The position numbers and the translations under genes are program-made. Below the pieces are notes generated by a model. The model did no database searches and was not told where the DNA came from. It saw only the letters and a program-made list of their open reading frames with translations. This document shows positions 5,623 to 7,446 of a stretch of 7,446 nt of DNA, in pieces. Positions within the stretch are counted from its first letter, which is position 1, and each line of letters opens with the position of its first letter. Source of the stretch: Bacillota bacterium (GTDB lineage Bacteria; Bacillota; Clostridia; Lachnospirales; Lachnospiraceae); assembly GCA_023437885.1 (NCBI GenBank), contig JAEZFH010000065.1, positions 1 through 7,446 on the forward strand, in the 5' to 3' direction.

Positions 5623-6500
5623 TTGCGTGGCTCCTTCCCCCTGCTGACGAACAGCATAATCTCCTCGATCGAGGTTCTTTCAATCTGATACTGACGGTAA
5701 TGCTTCATAAATTCATCCTTCTTTTTTATCATAACCTCTGCTCCAAAGCTATTCTCACGAATGCCGACTACGAACCTTTGGTCAATTCCCTGGATATCCT
5801 CCCTGCGGCAGCGAATGATTCCATATTGATAAATCAGTTCATCCTTGCTCTCACTGAATACAATTCTCCCTTTATGGATAAAGGTGACATAATCTGCTAT
5901 TTTCTCAATATCACTGATAATATGGGAGGATAAGAATATGGTGTGGTCCTCCTCCTGAATGAATTCAAGAAATAGATCCAGTATCTCATCCCTGACCATC
6001 GGATCCAGTCCGCTGGTAGCCTCGTCCAGGATCAAAAGCTTGGAATCGTGAGACATCGCAATTGCAATGGACAGCTTCATCTTCATTCCTCTGGAGAAAT
6101 CCTTGATCGTCTTTTTCTCCGGTAACTCAAAGCGCTGCACATATTGTCTGAATATTTTAGAATCCCAGTTCGGATAAATATTCTTCATAATAAAATCTGT
6201 GCTGGCGATATTCAAATTATCATGAAGACTGCTCCCATCAAATACAACCCCGAGGTTTGCCTTCACTTCCTTCGGGAGCTTTGCTGCGGAGTGACCGAGA
6301 ATGGCAACCTCCCCTTCCTCGATATGAATTAAGTCCAGAATCGCCTTAATGGTCGTAGTCTTACCTGCTCCATTCTCTCCGACAAACCCCATGATGGTTC
6401 CCCTTGGTACTCGAAAGCTGATTTTATCCAGGGTAAAATCCTGGTACCGCTTGGTGAGTCCCTTGATTACAATTGCATCCGACGTATCTATTCCAGCCAT
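5619..6500 (-). CDS. ABC transporter ATP-binding protein, YtrB-like
   Basis: This 293-residue cytoplasmic ATPase has a full nucleotide-binding domain: Walker A GENGAGKTT (41-49), signature FSRGMKMKL (135-143), Walker B LLILDEAT (155-162), D-loop SGLDP (163-167) and H-loop H193 in SSHII. Two deviations are visible. The signature reads SRGMK rather than SGGQ, and the Q-loop reads GVVFDGSSL (84-92), with Asp where Gln is usual. Both features occur in the GntR-linked ABC-2 group, so the protein is probably active. Residues about 225-293 form a C-terminal extension. It starts 2 nt after the gntR stop, with GAGGAGG inside the gntR end as its ribosome binding site, and overlaps the permease gene. 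Confidence 0.93.
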   Translation of the reverse strand: MAGIDTSDAIVIKGLTKRYQDFTLDKISFRVPRGTIMGFVGENGAGKTTTIKAILDLIHIEEGEVAILGHSAAKLPKEVKANLGVVFDGSSLHDNLNIASTDFIMKNIYPNWDSKIFRQYVQRFELPEKKTIKDFSRGMKMKLSIAIAMSHDSKLLILDEATSGLDPMVRDEILDLFLEFIQEEDHTIFLSSHIISDIEKIADYVTFIHKGRIVFSESKDELIYQYGIIRCRREDIQGIDQRFVVGIRENSFGAEVMIKKKDEFMKHYRQYQIERTSIEEIMLFVSRGKEPRK

Positions 6501-6502
6501 CC

Positions 6503-6877
6503 TTATTCCTCCTCATATATCATTCTTGTTATCTCCTGAAGCTCGCAGAGTGCAATACCTCCGGCTTTTGCTCCTGTAACTGCTTTCGTGATATGCTCCT
6601 CAACAATCCGGAGCTGTTCCTCCCGGACGAACTCCAGATTCTTCTCCGCTACAAAGCTTCCTTTCCCAACCACCGTGTAGATAAAGCCGTCGCGTTCCAA
6701 ATCTTCGTATGCCCTTTTTGTGGTTATTACACTGATGCGAAGCTCCTTTGCCAGCATTCGCATGGAAGGCAGTAAGCTTCCTGCCTCCAGTTCACCGCTG
6801 ATAATCATTTGCTTCATCTGTGAAGTGATCTGTTCATAGATCGGTCTGTCATTGGAATTACTGATCAGTATGTTCAT
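6503..6877 (-). CDS. GntR-family transcriptional regulator, YtrA subfamily
   Basis: The 124-residue protein has a GntR winged helix-turn-helix at about 10-78: RPIYEQITSQMKQMI, GSLLPSMRMLAKELRIS, TTKRAYEDLERDGFI and the wing VVGKGSFVA. The C-terminal part is only about 45 residues, mostly helical, which is the mark of the YtrA subfamily rather than FadR, HutC or MocR types. YtrA-type proteins repress their own ABC transporter operons, and this gene is first in such an operon. Start ATG 6877 has GGAGG 6 nt upstream. A 33-bp palindrome at the promoter is the probable binding site. The inducing signal cannot be read from the sequence. Confidence 0.95.
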   Translation of the reverse strand: MNILISNSNDRPIYEQITSQMKQMIISGELEAGSLLPSMRMLAKELRISVITTKRAYEDLERDGFIYTVVGKGSFVAEKNLEFVREEQLRIVEEHITKAVTGAKAGGIALCELQEITRMIYEEE

Positions 6878-6981
6878 TCAAATCCTCCGTTACGGTATCC
6901 GCACCATCGTTCATTCTCATAAAAAAGCCGGCTGGAATTCATTTTCTATGAAAGCCTCCGCCTTTGTTTCCTTCCATTACA

Positions 6982-7014
6982 GTATAGTGTGTATACTCAA
7001 TATATACACTATAC
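6982..7014. promoter_or_regulatory. Probable YtrA-type operator, 33-bp palindrome
   Basis: GTATAGTGT (6982-6990) and ACACTATAC (7006-7014) are perfect 9-bp inverted arms. Inside, TATA (6992-6995) and TATA (7001-7004) continue the symmetry, so 14 of 16 base pairs around centre 6998 match. The core AGTGTG-N13-TACACT agrees with the AGTGTA-N13-TACACT pattern I recall for Bacillus subtilis YtrA, with one mismatch. It covers the -10 box and start site. A third half-site, TATACAC, lies at 7022-7028 in the promoter spacer. Confidence 0.85.
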
Positions 7015-7036
7015 CATTGCATATACACGCTGTCAA
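7008..7036 (-). promoter_or_regulatory. Sigma-A promoter of the gntR-ABC operon
   Basis: On the minus strand, a perfect -35 TTGACA (7036-7031) is followed after 17 nt by TATAGT (7013-7008). Transcription would start near 7001, inside the palindrome. This is a strong promoter that a bound repressor would block directly. Confidence 0.88.
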
Positions 7037-7102
7037 CTACCTTCAATCATTTTTTGAATTTTCATTTTGGTTTACACAAGTGGCCCTATACTCTGTTTCT
7101 CT

Positions 7103-7132
7103 GTCAATCCGGTTGTTCCGAAAAGGATTGAC
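7103..7132. repeat. 8-bp perfect inverted repeat
   Basis: GTCAATCC (7103-7110) and GGATTGAC (7125-7132) enclose a 14-nt loop. No U-run follows on either strand, so it is not a classical terminator. It lies upstream of the operon promoter; its role is unknown. Confidence 0.6.
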
Positions 7133-7157
7133 CCTGTATGAAAGTGTAGGAAATTAA

Positions 7158-7191
7158 AGTGGCAGGTTATCTCGCTAGACAACCTGCCGCT
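7158..7191 (-). terminator. Hairpin, possible terminator of the leftward unit at the right edge
   Basis: GGCAGGTT (7161-7168) pairs perfectly with AACCTGCC (7181-7188). On the minus strand the helix continues inward through one G-U pair and three more pairs, to a 4-nt loop. The minus strand then reads ACTTTAATTT, a modest U-rich tail, which favours a leftward terminator. On the plus strand the outer stem extends by three pairs, but no U-run follows. Confidence 0.5.
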
Positions 7192-7251
7192 ACTTCGTAA
7201 TGGAACTATACCCAATAATTCGATCCGTTCTTTTCTCAGTTTACCTTCAGT

Positions 7252-7446
7252 TCAACTCTCCAAGCAAGCACCTCCGGCATCCCCCCGGCTGTACTTCCCG
7301 TCCTTATGTAGCTTAAATGCTGCAATTTGACCGTAAGACCTATTTTCGGCGTTTAAATCGTTCCATCCCAGGTCGATACTTGCGTTTTCTTTCTTTCCTC
7401 TTCATCGAACCATCTGGTGGTTACGCATTTACTTTCTGTATAGAAC
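7252..7446 (-). pseudogene. Possible frameshifted 3' end of an unrecognised leftward gene
   Basis: Two leftward frames look protein-like but do not join. From 7445 to about 7385 one frame reads CVTTRWFDEEERKK. From about 7389 to the TGA at 7252 another frame, shifted by -1, reads DLGWNDLNAENRSYGQ and then AAFKLHKDGKYSRGD. Each frame alone is broken: the first meets TAA 10 codons after RKK, and the second has stops upstream. The switch falls in an A-rich run (gaaagaaagaaaa), where an indel or sequencing error is likely. No canonical slippery heptamer is seen. I do not recognise the product. It could also be non-coding sequence of a mobile element. Confidence 0.3.

Larger units (their letters stand above)
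6878..7251. other. 374-bp upstream region of the gntR-ABC operon
   Basis: No gene is supported here. From right to left it holds a hairpin at 7158-7191, an inverted repeat at 7103-7132, the operon promoter at 7008-7036 with the palindrome at 6982-7014, and an untranslated leader of about 120 nt. A 20-codon frame that overlaps the gntR start has no ribosome binding site and is not called. Confidence 0.7.

Noticed and set aside
6818..6922. 20-codon upstream frame overlapping the gntR start on the minus strand
   Set aside because: There is no ribosome binding site before its ATG, and the T-rich sequence in front makes initiation unlikely.
6905..6935. Terminator-like AGCCGGCTTTTTT in the gntR leader
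   Set aside because: AGCCGGCT is a palindrome without a loop, so it cannot form an intrinsic terminator hairpin.
6852..7157. Plus-strand 101-codon frame over the gntR promoter
   Set aside because: It runs antisense through the promoter and palindrome and has no domain or ribosome binding site.

Overview
The window is AT-rich with strong AGGAGG-type ribosome binding sites, TTGACA/TATAAT-type promoters and gene families common in Clostridia. This suggests a low-GC Firmicute, most likely a Lachnospiraceae-type anaerobe. That placement is inferred from gene style and family resemblance, not from a marker gene.

Layout, left to right. (1) Positions 1-1021 hold a leftward pair: a LUD-domain (DUF162) protein, then a small multi-pass membrane protein cut by the window edge. 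(2) Positions 1022-1524 are non-coding but structured. They hold a 142-nt element closed by a 20-bp helix (1130-1271) and an AT-rich degenerate tandem repeat of 12-15 nt units (about 1296-1503). (3) A leftward solo VirB4/TraE-like ATPase (1525-2619) has no conjugation genes beside it. (4) A 605-bp gap (2620-3224) carries the divergent promoters of the ATPase and of lgt, plus a long lgt leader with competing helices. (5) lgt (3225-4169, rightward) encodes prolipoprotein diacylglyceryl transferase with an extra acidic tail. (6) A long imperfect hairpin that looks like a bidirectional terminator separates lgt from a convergent leftward gene for a collagen-like Gly-Pro-rich protein that starts with TTG. 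(7) A leftward three-gene operon follows: a YtrA-type GntR repressor, an ABC ATPase and an ABC-2 permease (6877 down to 4969). Its sigma-A promoter overlaps a 33-bp near-perfect palindrome, a likely autoregulatory operator. (8) Positions 7085-7446 hold two hairpins and what may be the decayed 3' end of a leftward gene running off the window.

The best-understood unit is the gntR-ABC operon. Its regulator probably represses its own promoter and is released by a signal such as cell-envelope stress. lgt and the two LUD-region genes are separate housekeeping-type units. The most promising unexplained items are the 1130-1271 element with its neighbouring repeat array, the orphan VirB4-like ATPase, and the unresolved right edge.
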